Shown here: piece after piece, positions 63,375-64,000 of the stretch | How the letters are laid out: every line of letters begins with the position of its first letter | How positions within the stretch are numbered: position 1 is the first letter of the stretch | Assembly (NCBI GenBank): GCA_947503275.1 | Contig: CANNCZ010000001.1 | Coordinates: forward strand, 1,612,001-1,676,000 | Direction: 5' to 3' | Length of the DNA stretch: 64,000 bases | Origin: an uncultured Erythrobacter sp. | GTDB taxonomy: Bacteria; Pseudomonadota; Alphaproteobacteria; Sphingomonadales; Sphingomonadaceae | Notes under the pieces: generated by a model | What the model saw: the letters and a program-made list of their open reading frames with translations, nothing else | The model's database searches: none | Told to the model about the DNA's origin: nothing | Program-made: the position numbers and the translations under genes

Positions 63375-63429
63375 ATCATACAAAAGCATACGACACAACC
63401 TTGACGGGATGCAAGACTTGCCGTATGAT
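63375..63429 (+). promoter_or_regulatory. Divergent promoter and operator for HTH repressor and patatin genes
   Basis: For the plus strand: -35 TTGACG (63401-63406), 17-bp spacer, -10 TATGAT (63424-63429), close to consensus. Inverted copies of CGTATG lie at 63387-63392 (as CATACG) and 63422-63427, and ATCATAC (63375-63381) is inverted at 63423-63429. One copy overlaps the plus-strand -10 and another the likely minus-strand -10 TATGCT, so a single repressor could switch off both genes. Confidence 0.75.
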
Positions 63430-63474
63430 ATGATTGTACGAATTTGTTTTAATATTCTATTTCGGAGTTTGGCA

Positions 63475-64000
63475 TTGCGGAAGATTCTATCAATTGACGG
63501 TGGCGGCATCCGGGGTGTCTTTCCGGCGGCTTTCTTGGCGGCCATTGAAGATAATCTGCCGCACCCCATTGGTAGCTATTTCGACCTTATCACAGGCACC
63601 TCAACAGGCGGCATCATCGCAATCGGGCTCGCGATGGGATTGAGCGCAAAAGAAATCTTGGCTCTCTACGAAGAGCGTGGTCCGGAGATATTCGAGCAAG
63701 ACAAAGGCGGTGGGCGCGGACTATTCCGCAAAGCACGTCGTAACGTCCAAGGGGCAGTACTCGGACCAAAGTACGACCCGACAGCACTTCGAAAAGCACT
63801 GGTTGATACACTAGGAGATCGACGCATTGGCGACGCAAAAACGCGGCTGATGATACCCGCTTGGCACCCACAAACACGGCGTGTTTACATATTCAAGACT
63901 GCCCATCACGCTCGACTTGAAACCGATTACCTGTCGCTTGCCGTCGATGCGGCCTTGGCGACATCAGCAGCGCCCACTTACTTCCCGCAGCATGTCACCG
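63475..64000 (+). CDS. CapV-like patatin phospholipase (3' end outside window)
   Basis: The likely start is TTG 63475, since GGAG sits 7 bases upstream. The visible 175 residues carry the patatin oxyanion-hole motif IDGGGIRG (residues 7-14) and the nucleophile elbow GTSTGG (Ser43), with ILALYEERGPEIF and SAAPTYFPQHVT of CapV-like phospholipases. The catalytic Asp and C-terminus lie past the window. CapV enzymes degrade membrane phospholipids when a cyclic dinucleotide binds, killing the infected cell. A CD-NTase gene would be expected next, but is not visible. Confidence 0.87.
   Translation, partial: MRKILSIDGGGIRGVFPAAFLAAIEDNLPHPIGSYFDLITGTSTGGIIAIGLAMGLSAKEILALYEERGPEIFEQDKGGGRGLFRKARRNVQGAVLGPKYDPTALRKALVDTLGDRRIGDAKTRLMIPAWHPQTRRVYIFKTAHHARLETDYLSLAVDAALATSAAPTYFPQHVT

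Noticed and set aside
1..64000. CRISPR arrays, IS elements and rRNA genes
   Set aside because: No regular spaced repeats, transposase genes or rRNA-like segments were seen in the window.

Overview
The window looks like a chromosomal segment of a Sphingomonadales/Erythrobacteraceae-type alphaproteobacterium that carries at least two integrated elements. This taxonomic guess is an inference from the serC-serA-hisZ order, the long-form SerA, the protein families and the codon use; no rRNA is present.

Region 1 (1-9.3 kb) is housekeeping chromosome: hisZ (cut by the window edge), serA, serC, a divergent GT4 glycosyltransferase, a PadR regulator with a small membrane protein, rarA with an overlapping DUF429-like gene, a TM2 protein and a tRNA-Thr(TGT).

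Region 2 (9.3-20.7 kb) is a defence-type island. It holds a 5'-truncated type III restriction subunit, a small HEPN-like protein, a COG2958 protein (HTH plus putative PD-(D/E)XK nuclease) divergent from a 1760-residue sacsin/NO VEIN-like ATPase with a C-terminal DUF3883 domain, and a P4-type integrase broken by one frameshift. Just upstream of the integrase are arm-type-like repeats and a 22-bp copy of a tRNA-Leu 3' end, the probable attachment site.

Region 3 (20.7-64 kb and beyond) looks like an integrative conjugative element. It starts with two metal-efflux modules: a plus-strand Cus-like operon (small metal-binding protein, CusC, CusB, CusA, CusF, DUF2231, glutaredoxin-MauE), and a minus-strand set (CDF transporter, secreted protein, CzcA, CzcB, CzcC, His-rich protein, DUF4345-like protein, two isoprenylcysteine-methyltransferase-like membrane proteins) facing a MerR regulator across a textbook 19-bp-spacer promoter. 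Next comes a tightly overlapping F-type conjugation operon, traA-L-E-K-B-dsbC-V-C-orf-trbI-S26 peptidase-W-U-trbC-N-F-H-G. No coupling protein (TraD) or relaxase (TraI) lies in the window.

The conjugation operon is bracketed by regulators: AlpA and XRE genes on the left, and a LexA-like S24 repressor on the right. Two near-identical operators of GTTC-N7-GTTC form, one in front of XRE/AlpA and one in front of the S24 gene, each lie between a plausible -35 and -10. They suggest DNA-damage control of transfer.

The right end (58.6-64 kb) is defence cargo. One module is a translationally coupled three-gene operon: AbiEi-like antitoxin, AbiEii-like nucleotidyltransferase, and a TPR plus FAN1-like VRR-NUC protein. 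The other is a CapH/CapP-like HTH and ImmA/IrrE protease pair divergent from a CapV-like patatin phospholipase, which looks like the beginning of a DNA-damage-regulated CBASS locus that continues past the window.
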